Source of the DNA: 66-474 sp035695065
Lineage (GTDB): Bacteria; Pseudomonadota; Gammaproteobacteria; Xanthomonadales; Rhodanobacteraceae
Direction of reading: 5' to 3'
Length of the DNA stretch: 64,000 nt
Assembly: GCA_035695065.1 (NCBI GenBank)
Contig: DASSEW010000007.1
Location: forward strand, 1-64,000
In this document: positions 34,905-43,573 of the stretch, in pieces
How the letters are laid out: each line of letters starts with the position of its first letter
Position numbering within the stretch: position 1 is the first letter of the stretch
Made by a program: the position numbers and the translations under genes
The notes under the pieces: model-generated
The model's database searches: none
Told to the model about the DNA's origin: nothing
The model's input: the letters and a program-made list of their open reading frames with translations, nothing else

Positions 34905-35840
34905 ATGGCACGCGCGCCCTTGAACGCCCTGCAGGACTTCGTCGCGGTCGCGCGGGTGCAGAACCTGACCCGCGCCGCCGAACGCCAGCACATCACCGTG
35001 AGCGCACTCAGCCATCAGATGCGCACGCTGGAGCAGCGCGTCGGCTGTCCACTGTTCGTGCGCGGTTCGCGCGGGCTGACCCTCACCGCCGAAGGGCGGA
35101 TGCTTCTCGACAACGTGGCGCCGCACATCGAGGCGATCGAGCAGGCGTTGCGGCCGCTGTGCGGCCGCCGCTCCAACGTGCTGAATCTTTCCGCGACGCC
35201 GTCGATGGGATCGAGCTGGCTGCTGCCGCGGTTGCCGCACTTCGTGAAGCGGCATCCGGAAATGGAATTGAACCTGGACTCCTCGATCGAGCTGGTGGAT
35301 TTCGCGGACGGACGCTTCGATGCGGCGCTGCGCTACGGGCCCGGGCAGTGGCCCGGCGTGGTCTCCGAACCATTGTTCGAGGAATGGCTGACGCCGGTGG
35401 CGAGTCCCGCGCTTTTGAAGGGACGCAAGCCGCCGCGGTTGGACCAGCTCGGCGAGTGGCCCCTTTTGTGTCCAGAAGATCCATGGGTGGACTGGTTCAA
35501 CACCTTCGGCGGCAAGCCGCCCAAGCGTTACGCCGCGTCGTTCAATGATTCGGAAACTCGCCAGCGCGCGGCGGTGGAAGGCATCGGCATCGCGCTCGGC
35601 CGCACCACCATGGTCAAGCCGCTGATCGAGGCCGGCATGCTGGTCGCGTTGTTCCCGCAGGTCTTGAAGGCGCGCTACGGACATTACCTCGTCTACCCGC
35701 AGCGCTCGCGCGAGCACACCGGGTTCATCGCGTTCCGCGAATGGTTGCTGGAGGAAGCCGCGCAGGTGCACCGGTCATTGCCGGGAGCGGTCGCGAAGCC
35801 GACGCGCACGCGGGTCAAACGCCAGCCGGTGCCGGCATGA
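34905..35840 (+). CDS. LysR-family transcriptional regulator (GcvA-like)
   Basis: A 311-residue regulator with an N-terminal winged helix (residues 1-65: LNALQDFVAVARVQNLTRAA then ISHQ-like ALSHQMRTLEQ) and a periplasmic-binding-like effector domain (about 90-295). The phrase WVDWFNTFGGK and the general pattern match the GcvA subgroup. It is divergent from the DMT exporter with 106 bp between starts, the usual layout for a LysR protein and its target. The C-terminus is basic (KPTRTRVKRQPVPA). Confidence 0.9.
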   Translation: MARAPLNALQDFVAVARVQNLTRAAERQHITVSALSHQMRTLEQRVGCPLFVRGSRGLTLTAEGRMLLDNVAPHIEAIEQALRPLCGRRSNVLNLSATPSMGSSWLLPRLPHFVKRHPEMELNLDSSIELVDFADGRFDAALRYGPGQWPGVVSEPLFEEWLTPVASPALLKGRKPPRLDQLGEWPLLCPEDPWVDWFNTFGGKPPKRYAASFNDSETRQRAAVEGIGIALGRTTMVKPLIEAGMLVALFPQVLKARYGHYLVYPQRSREHTGFIAFREWLLEEAAQVHRSLPGAVAKPTRTRVKRQPVPA

Positions 35841-35888
35841 CGTGCAGCCTCCGGGCATCTGCAATGGCGCGAACGGATCCCGGAATGC

Positions 35889-36542
35889 TCAATAACCGCT
35901 GCACGGATCGCGGCCCACGTTGTGTTCGTAGGCCGAGACGCGCTCATCGCGCGCACTGCCGTCGCGCTCCACCGCCGCGACCGCGTTGATCTGCTTGCAG
36001 GCTTCGCCACGCGGCACCTTGCGCGCATGCACGGTCAATGGTGACCAGGCGTTGTGCCTGGCGCGCCCTTTCCCCTTTCCGCCACCGACGACATAAACAC
36101 CCGCGCTTCGCATCACGCCATCGCCCGCCACCGAATGCGGACAGCGCGCGTGGCGATAAAACACTTCGCCATCGCTGGCGCGGCATTCCCATGAAGTGGG
36201 CTCCTTGCGCGCCCGCGCCTTGACGGATGCGCCATGCGGATAATGGCGTGCGCGCTCACGACGAAGCGCGCCGCGTTCGTGTTGCACAGGCATCGGTTCC
36301 GCGGCCGGCGCATCCGTATCGATCAGCGGCTGTTCGCGAAGCTCCAGCGCCGTTTGCCGCGCCTGCGCCGGGCACGCATTCGCCTGGAACGCGACCTGCC
36401 CGCTGGCATCAACGCACTTGTAGATCGCGCCCGCGTGCACGCCGCCGGCGATGAGCAACAACAAGGGACCGACCCAGCGGCCGAGGCGGCCCGCATACCT
36501 GGAATGCCGGTCCGCGCAAGGGTCCGCCTTCTCGATGAACAT
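35889..36542 (-). CDS. DUF4124-domain protein
   Basis: A 217-residue protein. A hydrophobic segment (GRWVGPLLLLIAGGVHAGA) acts as a signal, followed by the DUF4124 motif AIYKCVDASGQVAFQANACP, a small secreted domain with two cysteines and unknown function. The C-terminal half is basic with four more cysteines and no known domain. ATG 36542 gives MFIEKADPC; the N-terminal 24 residues before the hydrophobic segment are unusually long and charged, so a later start is possible. A second DUF4124 gene is at 60654. Confidence 0.65.
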   Translation of the reverse strand: MFIEKADPCADRHSRYAGRLGRWVGPLLLLIAGGVHAGAIYKCVDASGQVAFQANACPAQARQTALELREQPLIDTDAPAAEPMPVQHERGALRRERARHYPHGASVKARARKEPTSWECRASDGEVFYRHARCPHSVAGDGVMRSAGVYVVGGGKGKGRARHNAWSPLTVHARKVPRGEACKQINAVAAVERDGSARDERVSAYEHNVGRDPCSGY

Positions 36543-36703
36543 GATCGACTCCGCAAGTTTTCTGCATGCTCCGTCGGTCGGCATGCCGCAACCAGCGGCG
36601 CACGGCTCGAATCTGCGTAGGAATAATCCGATCCGGCCGTTGTTGCGCGGCGTCGATGCGCGGGCGTATAACGATCCGGTACAAGCGAGCAAGGAGAGCG
36701 GTC

Positions 36704-37651
36704 ATGGCACGTGTCTTTTCCGTTTCCCTGTTGTCGGGCATCGTGGCACTCGCATTCGTCACCACCGCCATCGCGCAACCGCCCGGGAGTTCCGCACCTG
36801 GCACCGCGAGCGGCACGGCACCTGCCAGCGCACCTCCCGCTTACGATTCCTACGGCCAGCCCGGTCCTTCCACCGGCAACTACAACACGCCGGAGGCGGA
36901 CGGCCGGCCAGGCGAGTACTACTTCCAGCTCGGGGTGAATGCGTTCTACAAGAAGGACTACGCGCACGCGATCGCGATGTACAAGGTCGCTGCCTCGTGG
37001 GCGTATAAACCGGCGGAGTTCAATCTCGGGTTGATCTATTTCCAGGGCCTGGGCGTGCCGGCGGACAAGCCGCTCGGCGCGGCATGGATGTCGCTGGCCG
37101 CCGAGCGCGGCGACAGCCGGAGAACCAATCAGACGCGCGACCTGATGCTGAGCAAATTGAGCAAGAGCGAATTCGCCAAGACCTTCGCGATCTGGCAAAA
37201 GCTCAAGCCGACTTATGGCGACGAGGTGGCGCTGGCCCGTGCCAAGGCGCGCTGGGCGCAGGTCAAGGCCAGCAAGACCGGCACGCGGGTGGGCGACGGC
37301 GCCGAGCACCTGCTGGTGGGCGGCGGCGCCCAGAACACCGCCTCACCCGGCGGCCCCAGCGCGATGAAGGGAGTGACCACTTCGGTTGGCGCGCCTCAAG
37401 TGACTTCCGGCGCGCAGCTCTTCACGTCCGGGCAGGCGACGGACGGTTCGATCGCTTATGCGCAGTTCCGGCGCAGCGACAATCCATACGACACCAAGTT
37501 CCGCACGGATCTTACCGGCACGACCAGCGTGGGCGCCCTCGAAACAGTGAAGCCCCAGGCCAGCAATGCCAAGGATTCCGGTAAGACGAACGCCAAGAAG
37601 GACGGCGACAAGCAACAGCTACTGTGGTGCACGAAGGACGGTTGCTCCTGA
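36704..37651 (+). CDS. Sel1-like repeat exported protein, copy 1
   Basis: A 315-residue protein with a signal peptide (residues 1-24, TTAIAQPP). The core has Sel1/TPR-like repeats (YYFQLGVNAFYKKDYAHAIA, YKPAEFNLGLIYFQGLGVPA). A Gly/Ser-rich region and GTRVGDGAEHLLVGGG follow, and the C-terminus is Lys-rich and ends WCTKDGCS. AAGGAGAG is the ribosome-binding site. It is followed by a paralogue (37720-38604) with matching order of segments. Sel1 proteins usually act as protein-protein adaptors; the partner is unknown. Confidence 0.8.
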   Translation: MARVFSVSLLSGIVALAFVTTAIAQPPGSSAPGTASGTAPASAPPAYDSYGQPGPSTGNYNTPEADGRPGEYYFQLGVNAFYKKDYAHAIAMYKVAASWAYKPAEFNLGLIYFQGLGVPADKPLGAAWMSLAAERGDSRRTNQTRDLMLSKLSKSEFAKTFAIWQKLKPTYGDEVALARAKARWAQVKASKTGTRVGDGAEHLLVGGGAQNTASPGGPSAMKGVTTSVGAPQVTSGAQLFTSGQATDGSIAYAQFRRSDNPYDTKFRTDLTGTTSVGALETVKPQASNAKDSGKTNAKKDGDKQQLLWCTKDGCS

Positions 37652-37719
37652 TGCCCTGCCCGACGCCGGTTCCGAGCTGACGAGCAGTTCCGCAGCATCA
37701 CCCGACAAGGAGAAGCACG

Positions 37720-38604
37720 ATGACGCGCACGATTTCCGCTTCGTTGCTGGCCGGTGCACTGGTCCTCGCATTCGGCGCCCCTGCATTGGCGCAGACGGGA
37801 GTGGCTGAAACCGGGTCCCGACAGACGATCGCGGCCCCGGACTACGGCTCAGACCCACTCCACGACAGTGCGCTGATCAGCGGCAATTTCGCCACGCCCC
37901 AGGCAGACGGCCGCCCGGGCGTGTATTACTTCGCACTGGCGGAGCAGGCTTATCGCAAGGGCGATTACCGCCACGCCGTGGACATGTACCAGGTGTCCGC
38001 CTCCTGGGCGTACAAGCCGGCGGAATACAACCTGGCGCTGATGTATTTTCGCGGCCAGGGCGTGGCGACGGATCGCGCCCGCGGCGCCGCATGGATGGTC
38101 CTCGCTGCCGAGCGCGGCACCCCACAATACGCGCATGCACGCGACCTGATGGTCACCGCGTTGAACAACGCCGAGTTCGCTCGCACTGACCGGATCTGGA
38201 ATGAGCTGAAGCCGACGTACGCCGACGAAGTGGCGCTGCACCGCGCGAAAGCGCGCTGGGCGCAGGTGAAAGCCAGCATGACCGGCTCTCGCGTGGGCGA
38301 CGGTGCGGTGCATCTGCTGGTGGGAGGCGGTGGGGAGAACACGGCTTCGCCGGGCGGGCCGGGTTCCAGCGCGGTCATTGGCGCGATCGGCACGCCCGCA
38401 ATCGTCAACGGCGGCGGATTTTTCAAGTCGGGCCAGGCGCGCGACGCCTCCGTTGCGTACCAGCAATTCCGCGAAAGCGACAATCCCTACGATCCGATTT
38501 TCCGCAGCGACCTGACCGGTACGGCCACGGTGGGACCGCTGATGAAAGTCAACGACAAGGACGTTGCGCCGAAACCGAAGGACGGCGACGTCCACAATCT
38601 CTAA
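37720..38604 (+). CDS. Sel1-like repeat exported protein, copy 2
   Basis: A 294-residue paralogue of the preceding gene. The signal peptide is residues 1-24 (APALAQTG). Shared segments are ADGRPGVYYFALAEQAYRKG, YKPAEYNLALMYFRGQGVAT, ERGTPQYAHARDLMV, KARWAQVKASMTGSRVGDGA and SDNPYDPIFRSDLTGTATVG. Copy 1's Lys-rich, Cys-containing tail is absent. AAGGAGAAG precedes the ATG. The 68-bp gap and close similarity indicate a tandem duplication and probably one transcript, closed by the terminator at 38626-38657. Confidence 0.82.
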   Translation: MTRTISASLLAGALVLAFGAPALAQTGVAETGSRQTIAAPDYGSDPLHDSALISGNFATPQADGRPGVYYFALAEQAYRKGDYRHAVDMYQVSASWAYKPAEYNLALMYFRGQGVATDRARGAAWMVLAAERGTPQYAHARDLMVTALNNAEFARTDRIWNELKPTYADEVALHRAKARWAQVKASMTGSRVGDGAVHLLVGGGGENTASPGGPGSSAVIGAIGTPAIVNGGGFFKSGQARDASVAYQQFRESDNPYDPIFRSDLTGTATVGPLMKVNDKDVAPKPKDGDVHNL

Positions 38605-38625
38605 TCGTGCGCGATCGGAGAACGA

Positions 38626-38657
38626 AAAAAGCCGCTGCTGCTCCGCAGCGGCTTTTT
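38626..38657. terminator. Bidirectional terminator
   Basis: GCCGCTGC (38631-38638) pairs with GCAGCGGC (38645-38652), flanked by AAAAAA and TTTTT. It serves both the Sel1 pair and the convergent PepSY-like gene. Confidence 0.93.
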
Positions 38658-38721
38658 CATGCACGGCGCAAACGGATGCGGCCGGCGCGTCTCCGCGCCG
38701 ACCGCATTCACCGGACGCAAC

Positions 38722-39234
38722 TCAATCCTGCTTGGACGCGATCACGCTCCCATCGGTCGGGTCGATCAGGAGATCGACATCCTGCCCGTCCGGACCGCGT
38801 GCCTCGGCACGCCAGATGCCGTCGTCGAAGTCGAGGTCATCGACGTCCTGGTAACCCTGCGCGGTCAGGCGCGATTCGATCGCATCCTTGTCCAGCCGCG
38901 AGGGTTCGTTCGCAGCATAGACATGCCCGCTGACCGGCGCGATCAGGATCTTCATCGAATCGCCGGCGCCGTCGCGTGCCTTCGCGACCCACACGCCGTT
39001 GTGGAACTGCAGGTCCTCGACGTTGCGGTACCCGGCCGCGGCGATGTTCTGCATGATCTGATCCTGCGGCAGCGCGTCGGCCGGGCGCGTCCACGTGGTC
39101 GTGGTCGTGGTCACCGTTCGCTGCGTGCCCATCGGCGGCGGGGGTGCCGGCGGTGGAAGCTCCTGCGCGAAAGCCGCGCCGCCAGCCAACAGCGCCATCG
39201 GCGCGAGCGCGATCATTCTGCGTAGTATTTGCAT
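38722..39234 (-). CDS. Exported protein with two PepSY-like repeats
   Basis: A 170-residue protein with a signal peptide (residues 1-23, GGAAFAQE) and a Pro/Thr-rich linker. Two tandem copies of a roughly 48-residue domain follow: QIMQNIAAAGYRNVEDLQFH.. GHVYA and AIESRLTAQGYQDVDDLDFD.. GSVIA. Both have the pattern of PepSY-like domains (helix, then GxWxAEAR and a D-x-x-x-G-x-V end). PepSY domains often inhibit proteases or sense redox or metals. Location in the periplasm is inferred from the signal. Single-gene unit. Confidence 0.78.
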   Translation of the reverse strand: MQILRRMIALAPMALLAGGAAFAQELPPPAPPPPMGTQRTVTTTTTTWTRPADALPQDQIMQNIAAAGYRNVEDLQFHNGVWVAKARDGAGDSMKILIAPVSGHVYAANEPSRLDKDAIESRLTAQGYQDVDDLDFDDGIWRAEARGPDGQDVDLLIDPTDGSVIASKQD

Positions 39235-39394
39235 GGTCGGACTCCTTGTCGTAACCCGTGCACAGCTTGCGCACGCGACATTCAATCGGTGGTGAACCGG
39301 CAGGATGCGTGCCAAATCGCGTTCATCACCGATTGCGCAGCGTGACGATCGCGTGTGTTTGCTAAGCTGGCGTTCTCCTCGCATCGTCCATGCA

Positions 39395-40996
39395 ATGAAA
39401 GTTTCCGGCATCGCATTCCACCACCCGTTTGCATTCTGGGCGGGCTGCCTGGCGGTGGTCGCAGGCGTGCTGTTGCACCTGCCGATGTTCGCGATGGCCG
39501 CGCCGATGCATTACCAGATGGCCGGCATGCCGATGGATGCGCAGATGCTGGTCGGAATGACGCTGATTCCCGCAGGCGTGCTGCTGGCCGGATACGGATT
39601 GATGCCGCGTGTCGAACAGATGCGCCTCGCCCCGCAAGGCAACACCGCGCACCTGCACTTCGCAGTCGCCGATGGCGTGCCGCTCAACCGCGAACACTGG
39701 AAGCTGGTGATCGTGCTCGCCGTCGCGCTCGCCGTGGATGTGATGAAGCCGGCCACGATCGGCTTCGTGATGCCCGGCATGTCGCACGAATATTCGATCG
39801 CGGATTCCACAGCCGGTTACCTGGCACTTTCCGCGCTCACGGGAACGGCGATCGGCTCGATCGTGTGGGGGCGCCTTGCCGATCTGTTTGGCAGGCGCGC
39901 CGCGATCCTGCTCTCCGCGCTGATGTTCATGGGCACCGCGATCTGCGGCGCGATGCCGGCGTTCGGCTGGAACCTGGTGATGTGCTTCATGATGGGAGCT
40001 GCCGCGGGCGGCATGTTGCCGATCGCGTTCACGTTGATGGCCGAAGCGGTGCCCGCGGCACACCGCGGCTGGCTGCTGGTCGCGCTCGGCGGGATCGGCA
40101 CGTCAGCCGGCTACCTCGCCGCCGCCGGCGCCGCGAGCGTGTTCGAACCGGCCTTCAGCTGGCGCGCGCTGTGGCTGCTGAACCTGCCGACCGGCGCGCT
40201 CATCGTGTTCCTCAACCGCTACATTCCCGAATCGCCGCGCTTCCTTTCCAACGCCGGATTGCACGAACAGGCGCGCGCGGTGCTGGCGCGGTTCTCCGGC
40301 GACGCGCAAGTCGCGCCTATTGACGACGACAGCGATCCGCCATTGCTGGACGAACAACATGCGGTCATCGGCATGCGCCAGTTGTTGCGTGGCCGGCACG
40401 CGCGCATTTCTCTCGGCCTGATCGTGTGTGGGCTTGCCTGGGGCCTGGTGAATTTCGGATTCCTGATGTGGCTGCCGGGCAACCTGACGCGGCTCGGCGT
40501 GGATGCGCACGGCGCGAGCACGCTGCTCGCGCAATCGGCATTGCTCGCGATGCCGGGTATTGCGGCGGTGGTGTGGCTGTACCAGCGCTGGAGCAGCATT
40601 CGCACGCTGGTGCTGTTCATCGCGCTGACAGCGCTGGCGCTGCTCGCGTTCTGCGCGATCGCGCTGCTCGACTTGCGCATGGCCTCGGCCACCATTGCGG
40701 CAACCGTGCTGCTGCTGGTCGCGATCAGCGGCGTGATCGCGACGATGATTCCGTATGCGGCGGAAATCTATCCGGTGCACCTGCGCGGCACCGGCTCCGG
40801 CCTGATCGCGGCAAGTTCCAAGGCTGGCGGCATCCTCGGCGCGGGCCTGGGTGTGCTCGGCCTGTTCGATCACTTCGCGTTTTCGGCACTGGCGATCGCG
40901 GTACCCCTGGCAATCGCCGCGGTGCTGCTGCTGCGCGCCGGCATCGACACGCGCGGGCAGCGGCTGGAAGAAATCCAGGTGGCGCTGTCGGAATAA
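39395..40996 (+). CDS. MFS transporter with Met-rich N-terminal membrane extension
   Basis: A 533-residue major facilitator protein with about 14 helices. The first two (residues 12-60) form an extra pair joined by a Met-rich loop (MFAMAAPMHYQMAGMPMDAQ). The usual 12-helix MFS unit starts near residue 110, with the loop motif WGRLADLFGRRAAILLSALM between helices 2 and 3 and a second-half equivalent IPESPRFL. Substrate unknown. The stop codon ends exactly one base before the convergent restriction gene's stop (40997), so the two genes abut with no spacer. Confidence 0.85.
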   Translation: MKVSGIAFHHPFAFWAGCLAVVAGVLLHLPMFAMAAPMHYQMAGMPMDAQMLVGMTLIPAGVLLAGYGLMPRVEQMRLAPQGNTAHLHFAVADGVPLNREHWKLVIVLAVALAVDVMKPATIGFVMPGMSHEYSIADSTAGYLALSALTGTAIGSIVWGRLADLFGRRAAILLSALMFMGTAICGAMPAFGWNLVMCFMMGAAAGGMLPIAFTLMAEAVPAAHRGWLLVALGGIGTSAGYLAAAGAASVFEPAFSWRALWLLNLPTGALIVFLNRYIPESPRFLSNAGLHEQARAVLARFSGDAQVAPIDDDSDPPLLDEQHAVIGMRQLLRGRHARISLGLIVCGLAWGLVNFGFLMWLPGNLTRLGVDAHGASTLLAQSALLAMPGIAAVVWLYQRWSSIRTLVLFIALTALALLAFCAIALLDLRMASATIAATVLLLVAISGVIATMIPYAAEIYPVHLRGTGSGLIAASSKAGGILGAGLGVLGLFDHFAFSALAIAVPLAIAAVLLLRAGIDTRGQRLEEIQVALSE

Positions 40997-41779
40997 TCAG
41001 GAGCTGGCTCGCGCTGCGAGCACGCGCCCGGCAAATTCCGCAAACAGGTTCTGGATGCTGGTAGCGGGCGAAAGTGCCCGGTGAATATCCTTGCCGGTCG
41101 GTGTCAGCGCCATCGCTGCGGCGGTGTATAACTGCCGCTCAACGAGCCGCTCGCAGAGGATCTGATATCGCCTTGCGTAAGAGGCGTCCACGAACTCCTT
41201 GAACACGGGATAGTGCGGCTCATCACACCGAACTGAACGCATTGAGCCATCGCACTCCTCCAGCAGCATCAACCAACCGAGAAATGGCGGCCTCGGATCG
41301 GAATGAAGCGCGGGATTCAGAACAGAGGGTGTGTGCTCCTGGACCATTTCGCGAATGCGCGGTCCGCCATATGCGCCGTGGTAGTGAGCAACCCACAGGT
41401 CGGCGGCCGAACCAATGACCTCTTCGCTGCGGTTATTGAAATTGTTGCCGAAAGATCCGACCTGCGATTTGAATTCGAAGACGCCGAGCAAACGCTCCCG
41501 GTGAATCACGAGCACATCCCAGTTCTTGGTTGCACGAAAGAATCCCGGCAAGACCACCTTCGATTTTCGAGAATGCACTGTCTCCGCAGCCAGCCCGCAA
41601 TGCCGCACGACTTCTCGAACGACTTCGACGAAGCCGTCCATGTTCTTGCCTCCCACCACCGCATCGCGACTTCCGCCCTGGCTGCTCGCTACCGTTCCGC
41701 TGCTTCTGGAATGCCAGAAGGTATAAATCGCCCCTCTTACGAGTTCTTCGAACAATGGAGGCAACAGGGAAACGGTCAT
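40997..41779 (-). CDS. Type II restriction endonuclease, XhoI/PaeR7I-like
   Basis: A 260-residue nuclease. Residues about 85-130 have the PD-(D/E)xK core: WDVLVIHRERLLGVFEFKSQ, with Asp then Glu-x-Lys, and the XhoI-family signature SFGNNFNNRSEEVIGSAADL. PaeR7I/XhoI enzymes cut within CTCGAG. ATG 41779 overlaps the methylase stop (ATGA), a standard coupling in this order. Its base composition is lower in GC than the flanking MFS and aceE genes, so it was probably gained with the methylase. Recognition of CTCGAG is inferred from family. Confidence 0.85.
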   Translation of the reverse strand: MTVSLLPPLFEELVRGAIYTFWHSRSSGTVASSQGGSRDAVVGGKNMDGFVEVVREVVRHCGLAAETVHSRKSKVVLPGFFRATKNWDVLVIHRERLLGVFEFKSQVGSFGNNFNNRSEEVIGSAADLWVAHYHGAYGGPRIREMVQEHTPSVLNPALHSDPRPPFLGWLMLLEECDGSMRSVRCDEPHYPVFKEFVDASYARRYQILCERLVERQLYTAAAMALTPTGKDIHRALSPATSIQNLFAEFAGRVLAARASS

Positions 41780-43521
41780 TCCGCGCAATCCTTTCGCCCT
41801 GATTCGATGGCATGTCGCACTTGCGTAGTTTCCGCGATGGAGAGGCCGTACAGTTCGAAAACCGGAGAATCAACTTCTTCCTGTTCCCTGGAATTGGCGA
41901 CCCGCACCAATTGATCGCGAAGCTCCAAGCTGACTTTGTCCCAGCATGGAAGGCGAATTCGGCGCAGGTACTGCGCTTGGAACCTCAGGAACCCTCCAGA
42001 CATTTTCGTGCAGTAAGCCGCAACCGTCATGCGCGTCAGAGAAGATCGCAATACAGCCTGCAACGCTTCCAAGTCCCACTGTTCGGAAATGATGTAGTAC
42101 AGGTTGTGGTGCGGGTAATACTCCCCTCGATCAAGGACAAATACGCCTTCGCTCTTGATGTCCGGGACAAGCAATTTGGGAGTCTTGAGCAGTCCTGGCT
42201 GAACGCGGTCAATCGTTCTGTACCAAGCACTACCACTGCGCTTGGCTACGTTGCGCTGCTTGAGCAGGTCGGCGTGCGCCCGGATGTAAGCCTCGAAGCC
42301 TGGAAATTCCGAGAGTTTTATCAATCTCCCTTGTTCATCGAAGGGATTCAACAGAGCCTTACCCCCCCAGTTGATCGTGCCTTGCGCAAGATCACGAGCC
42401 ATTACCAGCGGCAACTTGCGATCCGGCTCTACCGGAAGCTCCTCGAATGTGCGGATGAAGACCCTGTCGCACCCGGTAGCTACACCGATGCCAATCTTGC
42501 AGCCTGCCTGTTCGATGGAGAGGCAAGTTTCTTCGATGCGCCGGAGCACGGAGACACTGGGCGTGTGACCCAGCAACAGTGGCTCGGAGCTGCCCGCCGC
42601 AAGAAACGTTTCACTCACCACGTCCGACGGCTGTTCTTCGCTGAGTGCGGCGACGACCTTTCGAAGTCCAATCTTGCCAGCACCAGCACCACTGGAAACC
42701 ATTCGCGTCGGCAGCTTCGGCTCCTCCGCTACACGCTGAATTATCGTGACTGCTGGATACGCGAATACATCGATATGAAAGGCATCCGCGTATTCCATGT
42801 CCACAAAGTATTTCAGCCAAAACCCGCGGGAAATCTTCTCGCGTAGCGGCCCACCATATCGATTCTTGAGCCAGCGGTTTGCGCAGATAAACCCCACCGT
42901 CCCGCTATCAGAAAGAAGGTCGAGGGCTCGCTCGAAAAACGGAACGTAAAGATCGGCGCGATCGTAAAGTGTTCGATAGCGCCTGCGGTATTCAGCAAGC
43001 AGGGCGTCGGGTATGCGCTCCTGCCGCACGTACGGCGGATTACCCAGGACGAAGTCAAATCCAGAGTCGAGCTTCGTCAGCAGGAAATCGTCGTTGATCA
43101 GCCAAGCTCGACATAACTCGTCGGCATCCGCGCTCGAAAAACCTGCGTCCGACAAGGTGGCCTTCACCGCGTTGGACACCTTGGCATAAGTGTCTGGATG
43201 GAGTTCCACCGCGCGAACAGCGCCTTCGAGATCGGCAACTTTGTAGTCTTCGCGGCCGCGGCCGGCCCGGTATGCGCTCAGCAGCCGCCGCACGATCGGC
43301 AGCAAGAAATCGCCGGCTCCGAATGAAGGCTCCAGTACGCGCAAGCGGTGCAGCGGTTTGCTCGGAACGTAGCCAGACAGATCGAGAATCGCCTCGACAA
43401 CTTCCGGCCGGGTGAAGATCGCGCCGCGCTCACTTTCACCCTGAGCGGCCATGCCCGCAATGGCCGCCTCGAGTTCGGGCGGCCTCGCGGCATTCTCAAA
43501 CAGGTCGAAAGCAACATTCAT
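41776..43521 (-). CDS. Gamma-class N6-adenine DNA methyltransferase of the restriction pair
   Basis: A 581-residue methylase that should protect CTCGAG sites from the partner nuclease. Motif I is VLEPSFGAGDF (AdoMet binding), motif IV is NPPYVRQE (adenine N6 catalysis), and a C-terminal target-recognition region follows (about 330-560). The order of motifs, I before IV before recognition, is gamma class. ATG 43521 (MNVAFDLFENA) is the conservative start; a GTG nine codons upstream (43548) is possible. It begins only 52 bp after aceE ends and has no obvious promoter of its own. Confidence 0.85.
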   Translation of the reverse strand: MNVAFDLFENAARPPELEAAIAGMAAQGESERGAIFTRPEVVEAILDLSGYVPSKPLHRLRVLEPSFGAGDFLLPIVRRLLSAYRAGRGREDYKVADLEGAVRAVELHPDTYAKVSNAVKATLSDAGFSSADADELCRAWLINDDFLLTKLDSGFDFVLGNPPYVRQERIPDALLAEYRRRYRTLYDRADLYVPFFERALDLLSDSGTVGFICANRWLKNRYGGPLREKISRGFWLKYFVDMEYADAFHIDVFAYPAVTIIQRVAEEPKLPTRMVSSGAGAGKIGLRKVVAALSEEQPSDVVSETFLAAGSSEPLLLGHTPSVSVLRRIEETCLSIEQAGCKIGIGVATGCDRVFIRTFEELPVEPDRKLPLVMARDLAQGTINWGGKALLNPFDEQGRLIKLSEFPGFEAYIRAHADLLKQRNVAKRSGSAWYRTIDRVQPGLLKTPKLLVPDIKSEGVFVLDRGEYYPHHNLYYIISEQWDLEALQAVLRSSLTRMTVAAYCTKMSGGFLRFQAQYLRRIRLPCWDKVSLELRDQLVRVANSREQEEVDSPVFELYGLSIAETTQVRHAIESGRKDCAE

Positions 43522-43573
43522 GCGGCAATGTTGCTGTGTGTCTTGCACCCTGTCTAGCGTCGAGTGCCAGCAC

